DNA of 64,000 nucleotides from Bacteroidetes bacterium HGW-Bacteroidetes-2 (GTDB lineage Bacteria > Bacteroidota > Bacteroidia > Flavobacteriales > Flavobacteriaceae). Below are positions 6,501 through 14,540 of this stretch, piece by piece (the first letter of the stretch is position 1; each line of letters begins with the position of its first letter). The stretch lies in assembly GCA_002842575.1 (NCBI GenBank), contig PHDJ01000007.1:1-64000 (forward strand), given 5' to 3'. A program made the translations under genes and the position numbers. The notes beneath the pieces were generated by a model. It was not told where the DNA came from, ran no database searches, and saw only the letters and a program-made list of their open reading frames with translations.

Positions 6501-8354
6501 TCAAAACTTCTTATCCAAATCGCTTAAAGGAATGGTAACAAATGTAGATTTGTTTGTTGGTGATACAGATGGTTCCTTACAAGCAAAAAGACTATTAATC
6601 AAGTGTTCCTGTTGTTCTTTAGTTAAAGAAACCCCAGTTTTAACCGCTAAACTTTTCGCCATCGATTTTACCATAACATCATTCTGGCTAAACCCAGCGT
6701 CAGGCAGTTCGTTTTGTAAATCAGAAATTAACTGATCCAGTATTTTTTTTATCTGGCTATTCTTTACATTCACTGGAATTCCAGAAATTGAAATTAATTC
6801 TTTTTCAAAATGTTCAAAAACAAAACCTGTATCTTCAAGTTGCTCTTTATATTCTTCCAATAAAACAACTTCCTTTTTTAAAAAATTGAGCTCAATGGGA
6901 AAAAGCAATTGTTGGCTAATTGCTTCTTTAACGGTAATATTTCGCAATAATTCTTCATATAAAATTCGCTCATGTGCCCATTGCTGATGAATTACTAAAA
7001 ATGCGTTTTTTATTGGGGTAAGTATGTATTTGTTATGGAGCTGAAAGGTAATAGAATTTGCTTCCTCTGCATTAAAAAGAAATCCGGTAAGTGATTCACT
7101 TTCAAATTCTATGGTTTCTAGGTGGGTTTCACTATCGGAAAAAATGATTTTATGTTCTTTTTCTAAACCAGAATACAAACTTTCCCAAGAAGTGGTTTTT
7201 TCACGTTCAAACGGAAAAGAAATGTTTTTTTGTCTTGCTAGATCTGCTTCAAAAGGATTAAAGTTTTTATCTACCTCTATTTGAGGCATATTAGGGGTTC
7301 TATTTTGATAATCGTATGGTGTATCTAAATTTTTATCTCGTTCAAAGTCTAAAACAGGACCAACACTAAATTGTCCTAAACTATGTTTTACTGTTGAACG
7401 TAACATGGCATATAGCGAGTGTTCATCATCAAACTTGACTTCGGTTTTAGTGGGGTGTATATTAATGTCAATCGATTTTGGATCTACTTCTAAATATAAA
7501 AAATATCCGGGTTGTACATCGCTTCTTAATAGTCCTTCAAAAGCAGAAAGTACTGCGTGATGCAAATAACCACTTTTAATAAACCGGTCATTAACAAAAA
7601 AATACTGTTCGCCTCTACTCTTTTTTGAATATTCTGGTTTTAAAACAAAGCCAGAAATAGATAAAATTTCTGTAGATTCATGAACAGGCACTAACTTTTC
7701 ATTGGTTTTACCCCCAAAAACATGAACAATTCGTTGTCGTAAATTACTAACTGGCAAATGAAAAACTTCAGCACCATTATTCAGCATTACAAAACTTACT
7801 GAGGGATGAGCCAGTGCAACACGATGAAACTCATCTATAATATGGCGAGTTTCTACCGGATTTGATTTTAAGAAATTTCGTCTTGCTGGTATGTTATAGA
7901 ATAAATTTTTTACAGCTATAGAAGTTCCTTTTGGTGTTGCAACCACTTCTTGCGAAATTACTTGGCTACCTTCTATTTTTATGGAAGTACCTACTTCAGC
8001 GTTTTCGGTTTTGGTGCGTAATTCTACATGAGCTATAGCCGCAATAGAGGCTAAGGCTTCACCGCGAAAGCCTTTGGTATGCAGTTGAAATAAATCTTCG
8101 GCGGTTTTAATTTTAGAAGTGGCATGTCGTTCAAAGCAAAGTCGAGCATCGGTAACGCTCATTCCGGCACCATCATCAATAACTTGTACAAGGGTTTTAC
8201 CAGCATCTTTAATAATCAATTTAATAAGTGCTGCACCTGCATCAATGGCGTTTTCTAGCAATTCTTTTACCACAGAGGCAGGCCGTTGCACTACTTCGCC
8301 GGCAGCAATCTGATTGGCAACATGATCTGGTAAAAGCTGAATTATATCTGCCAT
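6501..8354 (-). CDS. mutL: DNA mismatch repair protein MutL
   Basis: A 617-residue MutL. The N-terminal GHKL ATPase shows ELLENAIDAG (31-40), DDGAGM (60-65) and TKGFRGEALASI (93-104), followed by the transducer domain with IDINIHPTKTEVKF. MutL couples mismatch recognition by MutS to strand incision. The C-terminal dimerisation domain is present, but the endonuclease metal-binding motif DQHAxxE reads HQQWAHERILYE, lacking the Asp and first His, and the ACH/CPHGRP region near residues 591-604 reads ACKEPSVSPTNKST. The protein thus appears to lack MutL nuclease activity, as I recall for relatives in the family. The upstream small membrane-protein gene ends directly at its start codon, indicating translational coupling. 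Confidence 0.95.
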   Translation of the reverse strand: MADIIQLLPDHVANQIAAGEVVQRPASVVKELLENAIDAGAALIKLIIKDAGKTLVQVIDDGAGMSVTDARLCFERHATSKIKTAEDLFQLHTKGFRGEALASIAAIAHVELRTKTENAEVGTSIKIEGSQVISQEVVATPKGTSIAVKNLFYNIPARRNFLKSNPVETRHIIDEFHRVALAHPSVSFVMLNNGAEVFHLPVSNLRQRIVHVFGGKTNEKLVPVHESTEILSISGFVLKPEYSKKSRGEQYFFVNDRFIKSGYLHHAVLSAFEGLLRSDVQPGYFLYLEVDPKSIDINIHPTKTEVKFDDEHSLYAMLRSTVKHSLGQFSVGPVLDFERDKNLDTPYDYQNRTPNMPQIEVDKNFNPFEADLARQKNISFPFEREKTTSWESLYSGLEKEHKIIFSDSETHLETIEFESESLTGFLFNAEEANSITFQLHNKYILTPIKNAFLVIHQQWAHERILYEELLRNITVKEAISQQLLFPIELNFLKKEVVLLEEYKEQLEDTGFVFEHFEKELISISGIPVNVKNSQIKKILDQLISDLQNELPDAGFSQNDVMVKSMAKSLAVKTGVSLTKEQQEHLINSLFACKEPSVSPTNKSTFVTIPLSDLDKKF

Positions 8355-8648
8355 CTAAAAAAGGGCTTGGGTAAAAATTGAGAGATCAAAATCGATGATA
8401 ATTAAAAATAGGAGTATAAAAAGTAAAATAATAAACAAGATAACTTTGTTTGTCTTTTTGTCAGAATTATTTTTAAAATCATCCCAGGCATTAACCAATT
8501 TTCCTTTTAATCCGATAGTTTCGCCAGTACTTTTTCTGAATTTATCAAATTTACCTTCTATTTGAAAAGGCGAGCCTTCCCTATCATTTTTATAATAACG
8601 AGGTTCATAACCAAATTTCTTATTTTTTTTTGTCTTAAATATTCCCAT
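8355..8648 (-). CDS. Small single-pass membrane protein between mutL and ribH
   Basis: From the ATG at 8648 (MGIFKTKKNKKFGYEPRYY) the protein has 97 residues. An ATG five codons upstream is possible but less likely. The N-terminal two thirds are basic and polar, with a GLKGKLVNAWDDFKN segment. Residues 73-90 form one hydrophobic helix (VILFIILLFILLFLIIID). Homologues in Flavobacteriaceae databases carry the name riboflavin synthase subunit beta, apparently by proximity to ribH; nothing in the sequence supports an enzyme. Its stop codon abuts the mutL start, so it is co-transcribed with mutL. Function unknown. Confidence 0.75.
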   Translation of the reverse strand: MGIFKTKKNKKFGYEPRYYKNDREGSPFQIEGKFDKFRKSTGETIGLKGKLVNAWDDFKNNSDKKTNKVILFIILLFILLFLIIIDFDLSIFTQALF

Positions 8649-8804
8649 AACATCGATTTTCAAAGATACTTAAAAACAAAAAGAATGAGGAAAGTCTTTC
8701 GCTAAAAATTGTTAACTTTTTTTTTTAAGTAATGCGTATATGGTAGGTAATAAACAAGAGATTTTCTTTATAGTTACTTCAGCTAGTGTCTTACTTCTTA
8801 CTCT

Positions 8805-9302
8805 TTAAAACTTAGACTCTTTTCTTAGTTGCGCCATTTTTATGGCGGCTACAGCAGCTTCTGTGCCTTTATTTCCATGTTTTCCGCCACTTCGGTCAAT
8901 GGCTTGTTGCATGGTTTCATCGGTAAGTACACAAAAAATAACTGGAATTTCACCCTGAAGATTTAGCTCTTTAATGCCTTGGGTTACTCCGGAACAAACA
9001 AAGTCAAAATGTTTGGTTTCCCCTTGAATTACACTTCCTATTGCAATAATGGCATCTAGCATATCGTAGCTTTTCTGCATGCGTTTACAGCCATATATCA
9101 ACTCAAAACTTCCGGGTACATTCCAACGTACGATATTATCGTTTATGGCTCCGTGTTCTTTTAATGTATTGAATGCCCCTTGAAACATTCCTTCTGTAAT
9201 GCTTCCATTCCATTCTGAAACAACAATTCCAAAGCGAAAATCTTTTGCGTTTGGAACACCATTCTTATCATATAAAGATAGGTTTTGATTTTTAGTAGCC
9301 AT
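8805..9302 (-). CDS. ribH: 6,7-dimethyl-8-ribityllumazine synthase
   Basis: A 165-residue lumazine synthase, the usual length. It condenses 5-amino-6-ribitylamino-uracil with 3,4-dihydroxy-2-butanone 4-phosphate in the penultimate step of riboflavin synthesis and assembles into pentamers or 60-mers. Motifs visible are [13 protein letters not shown] (substrate ring), [26 protein letters not shown] (catalytic loop with His) and GNKGTEAA. Other rib genes are not in this window. It lies 156 bases upstream of the mutL-coupled membrane-protein gene on the same strand. Confidence 0.96.
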   Translation of the reverse strand: MATKNQNLSLYDKNGVPNAKDFRFGIVVSEWNGSITEGMFQGAFNTLKEHGAINDNIVRWNVPGSFELIYGCKRMQKSYDMLDAIIAIGSVIQGETKHFDFVCSGVTQGIKELNLQGEIPVIFCVLTDETMQQAIDRSGGKHGNKGTEAAVAAIKMAQLRKESKF

Positions 9303-9333
9303 AAAAATTACATTTTCAAAAATTACAAAAAAT

Positions 9334-9379
9334 AAATTCCAAATTCCAACAACTTTATAAACGTTAGAATTTGGAATTT
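9334..9379 (-). terminator. 13-bp perfect inverted repeat between TPR gene and ribH
   Basis: AAATTCCAAATTC (9334-9346) pairs perfectly with GAATTTGGAATTT (9367-9379) around a 20-base spacer. Read leftward it lies just after the TPR gene's stop and is followed by a T-rich stretch, so it could be a terminator. The ATTCCAAATTCC motif also resembles dispersed repeats of flavobacterial intergenic DNA. Confidence 0.4.
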
Positions 9380-9405
9380 GGTGTGAAAAAGTAGAAAGTT
9401 ACCAA

Positions 9406-10170
9406 TTACAACATTGCTTCTGCTTTACCAATATGCATTTCTAATTGGTTTGCTTCAACTGCTGTTGGGTACTCTGTTTTTATTTTGTTTAAATGAACCA
9501 AGGCCTCTTTTGCATTATTCATTTGTAAAGCAATTATTGCTGCTTTTAATAAATATTTTGGCGTTGTAAATTCATTAGAATTTAAAGAGGCCGCTTGTTT
9601 ATAGTATTTTAACGCTTCGTCATTCTGTTTTAATTGAACAAAAGCATCGCCAATGGCTCCTTTAGCCATAGGGCCTAAAATAATATCATCACTTTTAAAA
9701 GCATCTAAATGACTAATGGCTTCTTTATACTTTTTAGTATTCAAATAAGCCATACCAGCATAATATTTTGAAAGATTTGCTGCGTCGGTGCCACTGTAAT
9801 TTTCAATAATATCTAAAAAGCCGTATTTACCTTGTCCACCTTTTAATGAAAGTTGAAATAAAGAGTCCTTTTGTGAGGCATTTAAAGCTTGTTCAAAATA
9901 AGTTTGCGCTTGAAACATTTCATTAGAAGCTTCTAACTGCTTTGGTTTTTGAACATATTCTTGAAATGCCAAGTATCCTAAAACTGCCACTGCTATGACG
10001 CCAACCACAATTAATATATATTTTTGGTTCTTTGCAACCCATTCTTCGGTTTTTGATGCGCCCTCATCTAGTGTATTAAAAACCTCTGCTGTGGCACTTT
10101 GAGCCTCTATCGCGTCTTTTTTTTCTTCTTTAGTTTGAGGCTTATTCCCTCTTTTTTTATATGTAGCCAT
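9406..10170 (-). CDS. Membrane-anchored tetratricopeptide repeat protein (YfgM-like)
   Basis: A 254-residue protein. Residues 1-48 are polar and charged, residues 51-69 form one membrane helix (YILIVVGVIAVAVLGYLAF), and the remainder is helical with TPR-type repeats (SKYYAGMAYLNTKKYKEAISHL; AKGAIGDAFVQLKQNDEALK; YLLKAAIIALQMNNAKEALVHL). The cytoplasmic N-terminus and periplasmic TPR topology resemble YfgM and the C-terminal half of similar envelope chaperones. The gene diverges from recF. A TAnnTTTG element lies 20 bases upstream. The specific function is not established. Confidence 0.8.
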   Translation of the reverse strand: MATYKKRGNKPQTKEEKKDAIEAQSATAEVFNTLDEGASKTEEWVAKNQKYILIVVGVIAVAVLGYLAFQEYVQKPKQLEASNEMFQAQTYFEQALNASQKDSLFQLSLKGGQGKYGFLDIIENYSGTDAANLSKYYAGMAYLNTKKYKEAISHLDAFKSDDIILGPMAKGAIGDAFVQLKQNDEALKYYKQAASLNSNEFTTPKYLLKAAIIALQMNNAKEALVHLNKIKTEYPTAVEANQLEMHIGKAEAML

Positions 10171-10190
10171 ATTTTAACTTTAATGTGGGG

Positions 10191-10198
10191 CAAAAATA
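10191..10198 (-). promoter_or_regulatory. Bacteroidetes -7 promoter element for the TPR gene
   Basis: On the minus strand this reads TATTTTTG, an exact match to TAnnTTTG, about 20 bases before the TPR start codon. No clear TTG-type -33 element is seen at the usual 17-23 base spacing. Confidence 0.45.
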
Positions 10199-10316
10199 AA
10201 ATTTTTATTACAATATAAAAGATAAATTATTTGTTATTTTTCAATAATTTGCACTTCTTTCCAATAGTAGTAAATTCAAAATAAGAATTATACAAAGAAC
10301 GCATTTTTAGTTACTT

Positions 10317-11399
10317 ATGATTTTAACATCCCTCTCTTTAATAAATTATAAAAATTTTGAAACCGAAAACTTTGCATTTGACCATAAAATCAATTGTTTT
10401 GTAGGGAATAATGGTGTTGGAAAAACGAACATTTTGGATGCAATTTACCACCTTTCATTTGGGAAAAGTTATTTTAACCCAATTACAAGCCAAAACATTA
10501 AACATGACGCTGATTTTTTTGTGATTGACGGCGATTATTTAAAGAAAAATAAAAAGGAGCGTGTTATTGTTAGTGCAAAACGAAATCTAAAAAAAGTAAT
10601 TAAACGCAATGGAAAAGTGTATGAAAAACTTTCGGAACACGTTGGATTTATTCCTCTTGTTATCATTTCACCGGCAGATCGTGATTTAATAACCGAAGGC
10701 AGCGATACTAGAAGAAAATTTATGGATGGCGTCATTTCTCAAGGCGACCAGAAATACCTTCAAACGCTTATTAACTACAATAAAGTGCTGCTACAACGCA
10801 ATGCACTTTTAAAATATTTTGCATTAAACAACACCAATAACGAAGATACACTAGCAATTTATAACCAACAATTAAGTGAGCTTGGCATGCAAATTCATCA
10901 AAAACGTTTGGACTTTATAGAACAATTTTCGCCTATTTTTAACAAGAGGCATCAATCCATTACCAATGCAAAAGAAGAAGTAAAATTAGTGTACAAAAGC
11001 CAATTAGAAGAAGGAGAATTACTGCAACTATTAAAAGAAAATATAGGTAAAGACCGAGCCTCACAATATACTAACGCAGGCACTCATAAAGACGATTTAA
11101 TTTTTGAAATATCTGACTTTCCTATAAAAAAATTCGGTTCGCAAGGGCAACAAAAATCTTATTTAATTGCTTTAAAACTTGCTCAATTTGACTTTTTAAA
11201 ACAACTAAGTAAAGTGAATCCTATTTTGCTTTTAGATGATATTTTTGACAAACTAGACGAAAATCGTGTTGAACAAATAATAACACTGGTTGAAAATGAA
11301 AATTTTGGTCAATTATTTATCACAGACACCCACGCAGGTCGCACAGAAGCTATTGTAAAAAAAGTACACCAATCGTATAAAATGTTTCCTCTAGGCTAA
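10317..11399 (+). CDS. recF: DNA replication and repair protein RecF
   Basis: A 360-residue RecF of usual length. RecF is an SMC-like ATPase that with RecO and RecR loads RecA at gapped DNA. The Walker A motif GNNGVGKTN lies at residues 30-38, the ABC-type signature in [19 protein letters not shown] near 275-293, and Walker B with D-loop in [16 protein letters not shown] near 302-317. It starts a plus-strand trio with a lipoprotein gene and a DUF721 gene. The pairing of recF with a DUF721/DciA-like gene is common in bacteria and fits a replication-linked cluster. Confidence 0.96.
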   Translation: MILTSLSLINYKNFETENFAFDHKINCFVGNNGVGKTNILDAIYHLSFGKSYFNPITSQNIKHDADFFVIDGDYLKKNKKERVIVSAKRNLKKVIKRNGKVYEKLSEHVGFIPLVIISPADRDLITEGSDTRRKFMDGVISQGDQKYLQTLINYNKVLLQRNALLKYFALNNTNNEDTLAIYNQQLSELGMQIHQKRLDFIEQFSPIFNKRHQSITNAKEEVKLVYKSQLEEGELLQLLKENIGKDRASQYTNAGTHKDDLIFEISDFPIKKFGSQGQQKSYLIALKLAQFDFLKQLSKVNPILLLDDIFDKLDENRVEQIITLVENENFGQLFITDTHAGRTEAIVKKVHQSYKMFPLG

Positions 11400-11460
11400 G
11401 TATTTTCAATTTGAAATATGTACATTTAGTATCTTAAATTTTTCCTTAAACACTTTTAAA

Positions 11461-11886
11461 ATGAAACTCCCCTATTCCATTCTTTACTTATTAATTTCTA
11501 TATTATTACTCTCTTGTAACCAACAAAATCCGGAAGAAAAATTAGCACATCTAAACGGATATTGGGAAATAAGCAAAGTAGAATTGCCAGATGGAACCAT
11601 TAAAGAATATACCATAAGCACGTTAGTAGATTATATAAAAATAAAAGACAGTATTGGTTTCCGAAAAAAAGTAGTCCCAAAATTAGATGGCGGATTCACC
11701 GTAAACGATGATGCTGAAAAGATAACCGTGAAAATAGAAAACAAAACATTAAATTTATATTACAGTACCCAATTTGATAGTTGGAAAGAAACAGTCTTAG
11801 AAGCAAACGAATTGCAATTGGTTGTTTTAAATAGAGACAATAAAAAATACACCTACAAAAAATTTGAAAAATTTAATTTAGAATAA
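11461..11886 (+). CDS. Predicted lipoprotein of unknown function
   Basis: A 141-residue protein with a signal sequence and lipobox (ILLLSC, Cys19). The mature part begins with LAHLNGYWEISKVELPDG, a pattern typical of small lipocalin-like beta proteins of Bacteroidota: a GYWEI motif, then alternating hydrophobic strands. No named family is assigned with certainty. It sits between recF and the DUF721 gene and its stop overlaps the next start (TAATG), so translation is coupled. Confidence 0.7.
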   Translation: MKLPYSILYLLISILLLSCNQQNPEEKLAHLNGYWEISKVELPDGTIKEYTISTLVDYIKIKDSIGFRKKVVPKLDGGFTVNDDAEKITVKIENKTLNLYYSTQFDSWKETVLEANELQLVVLNRDNKKYTYKKFEKFNLE

Positions 11887-12182
11887 TGGCAAAACGACAC
11901 GGTGAAAACATTACTTTAGGAGATGTATTGAAAGATTTTGTAAAATCAAACAAACTAAACAAAGGTTTAGACAAAGTGCAGGTCATTGATGTTTGGAATA
12001 CCATGATGGGACCTGCCATTGAAAAATACACCACCAATATTAAACTTGAAAGAGAAACGCTTTATGTAGAGTTAAGCTCTTCGGTTTTACGGGAAGAACT
12101 TAGTTATGGCAAACAAAAAATTATTGATTTGTTGAATGAGGAATTAGGAAGATTGCTTATAAAAGAATTAGTATTGCGATAA
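11886..12182 (+). CDS. DUF721 (DciA-like) protein
   Basis: A 98-residue protein with the DUF721 pattern: an N-terminal helix (ITLGDVLKDFVKSNKLNKGL), then VWNTMMGPAIEKYTTNIKLE and a beta segment ending in LRKELS-like text (SSVLREELSYGKQKII). Some DUF721 proteins are DciA, which recruits the replicative helicase DnaB in bacteria lacking DnaC; whether this short form does so is an inference. Start and upstream stop overlap by one base. A strong terminator follows directly. Confidence 0.85.
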   Translation: MAKRHGENITLGDVLKDFVKSNKLNKGLDKVQVIDVWNTMMGPAIEKYTTNIKLERETLYVELSSSVLREELSYGKQKIIDLLNEELGRLLIKELVLR

Positions 12183-12183
12183 A

Positions 12184-12210
12184 AAAAACCGCTTGAAATA
12201 AGCGGTTTTT
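12184..12210. terminator. Bidirectional terminator between DUF721 gene and ndk
   Basis: AAAAACCGCTT (12184-12194), loop GAAAT, AAGCGGTTTTT (12200-12210): a perfect 11-base stem with an A-tract and a T-tract, between two converging genes. Confidence 0.85.
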
Positions 12211-12231
12211 AATGTCTTGTATAATATCTTG

Positions 12232-12651
12232 CTAAAACATATCTCTTCCAGAAAAATGAAAAGCACTTTCAACAGCAGCATTTTCATCACTATCACTTCC
12301 GTGAACAGCATTTTCGCCAATGGAGGCTGCATATAATTTTCGTATTGTGCCCTCTGCAGCATCTGCAGGGTTTGTAGCACCTATTAATTTTCTAAAATCT
12401 TCTACAGCATCTTCTTTTTCTAAAATAGCAGCCACTACGGGGCCTCTTGTCATATATTCAACTAATTCCCCATAAAAAGAGCGAGCGCTATGCACTGCAT
12501 AAAATGCTTTTGCATCTGTGGTGGTCATTTGCGTTAATTTTAATGCCACAATGCGAAAACCTGCTTTATTAATCATTTCAAGTATTGCCCCAATGTGTCC
12601 TTTTTCAACGCTATCAGGTTTTAACATGGTAAATGTTCTATTTGTTGCCAT
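12232..12651 (-). CDS. ndk: Nucleoside diphosphate kinase
   Basis: A 139-residue NDK of usual length. It moves the terminal phosphate from ATP to nucleoside diphosphates through a phosphohistidine. Visible are [16 protein letters not shown] at the N-terminus, [18 protein letters not shown] in the middle and [19 protein letters not shown] near the end, whose His117 is the phosphorylated residue. The gene converges with the recF cluster. A TACTTTTG promoter element lies 26 bases upstream of its start codon. Confidence 0.97.
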   Translation of the reverse strand: MATNRTFTMLKPDSVEKGHIGAILEMINKAGFRIVALKLTQMTTTDAKAFYAVHSARSFYGELVEYMTRGPVVAAILEKEDAVEDFRKLIGATNPADAAEGTIRKLYAASIGENAVHGSDSDENAAVESAFHFSGRDMF

Positions 12652-12677
12652 TTTTCTTTTTTTTATTAATTTGGGTG

Positions 12678-12685
12678 CAAAAGTA
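12678..12685 (-). promoter_or_regulatory. Bacteroidetes -7 promoter element for ndk
   Basis: The minus strand reads TACTTTTG followed by CACCC, an exact TAnnTTTG match 26 bases before the ndk start. A -33 TTG at proper spacing is not evident. Confidence 0.5.
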
Positions 12686-12967
12686 GCTGTTTTATTTCAA
12701 TTTTTTCATTGGAAAAATCAAATAAATAGGAAATCATACATACGTCATTTTGTAATTCAATAAAAAATAAAATTTAAGACTGCACTTATTAGTAGGAAAA
12801 TAAGTTTTGCACCAATCGGACTGAGGCGAAAGTCTAATTTTCCTCGATTTCATTCGCCGACTGTCGGAAGGGAAAACAAATCGAGAAAAATCCTGTAAAA
12901 ATGAATTTTGTCGTGTGCTTAGATTATAACTCGTGAATTTTCAATCTAATTTGTATCTTCGCAGTCT
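12686..12967. other. Intergenic region with nested hairpins upstream of the DHH gene
   Basis: About 280 bases without a gene. ATTTTCCTCGATTT (12837-12850) pairs with AAATCGAGAAAAAT (12878-12891) with one mismatch. Inside lies a perfect 5-base hairpin, CCGAC-T-GTCGG (12857-12867). GGCGAA upstream (around 12825-12830) could instead pair with TTCGCC (12853-12858), giving a competing fold. A near-consensus TATCTTCG -7 element is at 12954-12961, just before the DHH gene, so the hairpins lie upstream of that likely start site rather than in its leader. No coding frame is convincing. Confidence 0.5.
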
Positions 12968-13987
12968 ATGAAAAAGAAAGAAATCCAACAATTAAAAACA
13001 GAATTATCCTCAAAAAAAAAGATAGTCATTGTCACCCACAAGAATCCGGATGGCGATGCTATTGGATCCTCACTAGCAGTATATATCTACCTAAAAAAAC
13101 AAGGACATAACGTGCAGGTAATAGTGCCAAATGAGTACCCTGAGTTTTTAAAATGGATGCCACAAAATGAATTCATTATTATCTATGAAAAACACAAAAC
13201 AAAGGCAAAAAAATTGATCCTTGAAGCGGAATTAATTTTTACTTTAGATTTTAATGCCTTTTCCCGAGCAGGCGATATGCAAGAAATTTTAGAAAAAGCC
13301 ACCGCAAATTTTGTATTAATAGACCATCACCAGCAGCCAGACAACTATGCAAAATACACTTATACCGATGTAACCATATGTTCAACAGCGCAAATGGTGT
13401 ATCATTTTATAGAATTTATGGATGGTCTAGATGTTTTAGATAAAGAAATAGCCACTACCATATATACTGGAATAATGACCGATACCGGATCTTTCCGATT
13501 TCGTTCCACTAGCAGTACTACCCATCGTGTTGTTGCTGATTTAATTGATCACGGTGCAGATAATGCGTTTATTCATGAATCTGTTTTTGATAACAACTCA
13601 CTCGAAAAGATGCAACTTCTTGGTGTGGCGTTAAATAATCTTAAGATTATTCCAGAATACCATACAGCATATATTACTCTTTCGCAAAAAGAATTAGATG
13701 CAAATCATTTTAAAAAAGGTGATTATGAAGGATTTGTAAATTATGCCTTATCTGTTGAAAATGTTATATTAGCCGCTATTTTTGTAGAAAGTAAAGAAGA
13801 CGATTTAATAAAAATATCCTTCCGAAGCAAAGGTAGTTTTTCTGTAAATAAATTTGCCCGCAATCACTTTGAAGGCGGTGGGCACGATAATGCTTCCGGC
13901 GGAAAAAGTAATCGCTCTCTAGAAGATACTATTTCCTATTTTATTAGTAAATTGCACGGCTATAAAATTGAGCTTTCACATGATTAA
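12968..13987 (+). CDS. DHH/DHHA1 phosphoesterase, NrnA-like
   Basis: A 339-residue DHH-family protein. The DHH domain shows VTHKNPDGDAIGSS (23-35), FTLDFNAFSR (91-100) and LIDHH (117-121). The DHHA1 domain follows, with a GGGHDNASGG substrate-binding loop near 305-314. Members degrade short oligoribonucleotides (nanoRNA), pAp or cyclic-dinucleotide products. The length and motifs fit the bifunctional oligoribonuclease/PAP phosphatase NrnA, but the exact substrate cannot be read from sequence. Its end overlaps the gldI start by 8 bases, so the two are translationally coupled. A TATCTTCG element seven bases upstream of the ATG suggests a very short leader. Confidence 0.88.
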   Translation: MKKKEIQQLKTELSSKKKIVIVTHKNPDGDAIGSSLAVYIYLKKQGHNVQVIVPNEYPEFLKWMPQNEFIIIYEKHKTKAKKLILEAELIFTLDFNAFSRAGDMQEILEKATANFVLIDHHQQPDNYAKYTYTDVTICSTAQMVYHFIEFMDGLDVLDKEIATTIYTGIMTDTGSFRFRSTSSTTHRVVADLIDHGADNAFIHESVFDNNSLEKMQLLGVALNNLKIIPEYHTAYITLSQKELDANHFKKGDYEGFVNYALSVENVILAAIFVESKEDDLIKISFRSKGSFSVNKFARNHFEGGGHDNASGGKSNRSLEDTISYFISKLHGYKIELSHD

Positions 13988-14522
13988 TAGATTATTTCTA
14001 ATACCTTTTATTCTACTTTTTGCTTGGAGTTGTAAAACTCCGGAAGCAAGAAGACCTGTAGAAGCTAAATCAGGTAGTTCTATAAATGAATCTATAGAGC
14101 GCAATAAAGAAAGATTTGCTTTAGAGGAAAAGGACATAATGCACCTAATAGATAAAGATTCATTAAACAAATACATAATCTCTGAACAAGGATTTTGGTA
14201 TTATTACAATACAGAAAATCCAACCGAAACAGAACTTGCCGATTTTGGAGATATCGTAGAATATGAATATGAAATAAAAGACCTCAACGGAAAAACCATT
14301 TATACCAAAGAAGAATTAGGAAAGCAAAAATATCGCATGGAAAAAGAAGAACTTATTTCCGGATTACGCGAAGGTCTAAAAATCATGAAGGAAGGTGAAA
14401 CTGTAACTTTTATATTTCCCTCTTATAAAGCCTACGGCTATTATGGCGACCTTAAAAGAATAGGCGTTAATATGCCCATAATTAGTACTGTAACCGTTTT
14501 AAACATCGAACAAATCAATTAA
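13980..14522 (+). CDS. gldI: Gliding motility-associated FKBP-type peptidyl-prolyl isomerase GldI
   Basis: I take the ATG at 13980, not the in-frame TTG four codons upstream. The 180-residue protein has a lipoprotein signal (LLFAWSC, Cys18) and a C-terminal FKBP domain (GDIVEYEYEIKDLNGKTIY; ELISGLREGLKIMKEGETVTF; YKAYGYYGD). GldI is a lipoprotein prolyl isomerase required for gliding in Flavobacterium johnsoniae, probably by folding periplasmic or T9SS components. This fits the T9SS cargo genes elsewhere in the window. The gene is followed 18 bases later by a second prolyl-isomerase gene. Confidence 0.9.
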   Translation: MINRLFLIPFILLFAWSCKTPEARRPVEAKSGSSINESIERNKERFALEEKDIMHLIDKDSLNKYIISEQGFWYYYNTENPTETELADFGDIVEYEYEIKDLNGKTIYTKEELGKQKYRMEKEELISGLREGLKIMKEGETVTFIFPSYKAYGYYGDLKRIGVNMPIISTVTVLNIEQIN

Positions 14523-14540
14523 AACTAAAAATAAAAACCA

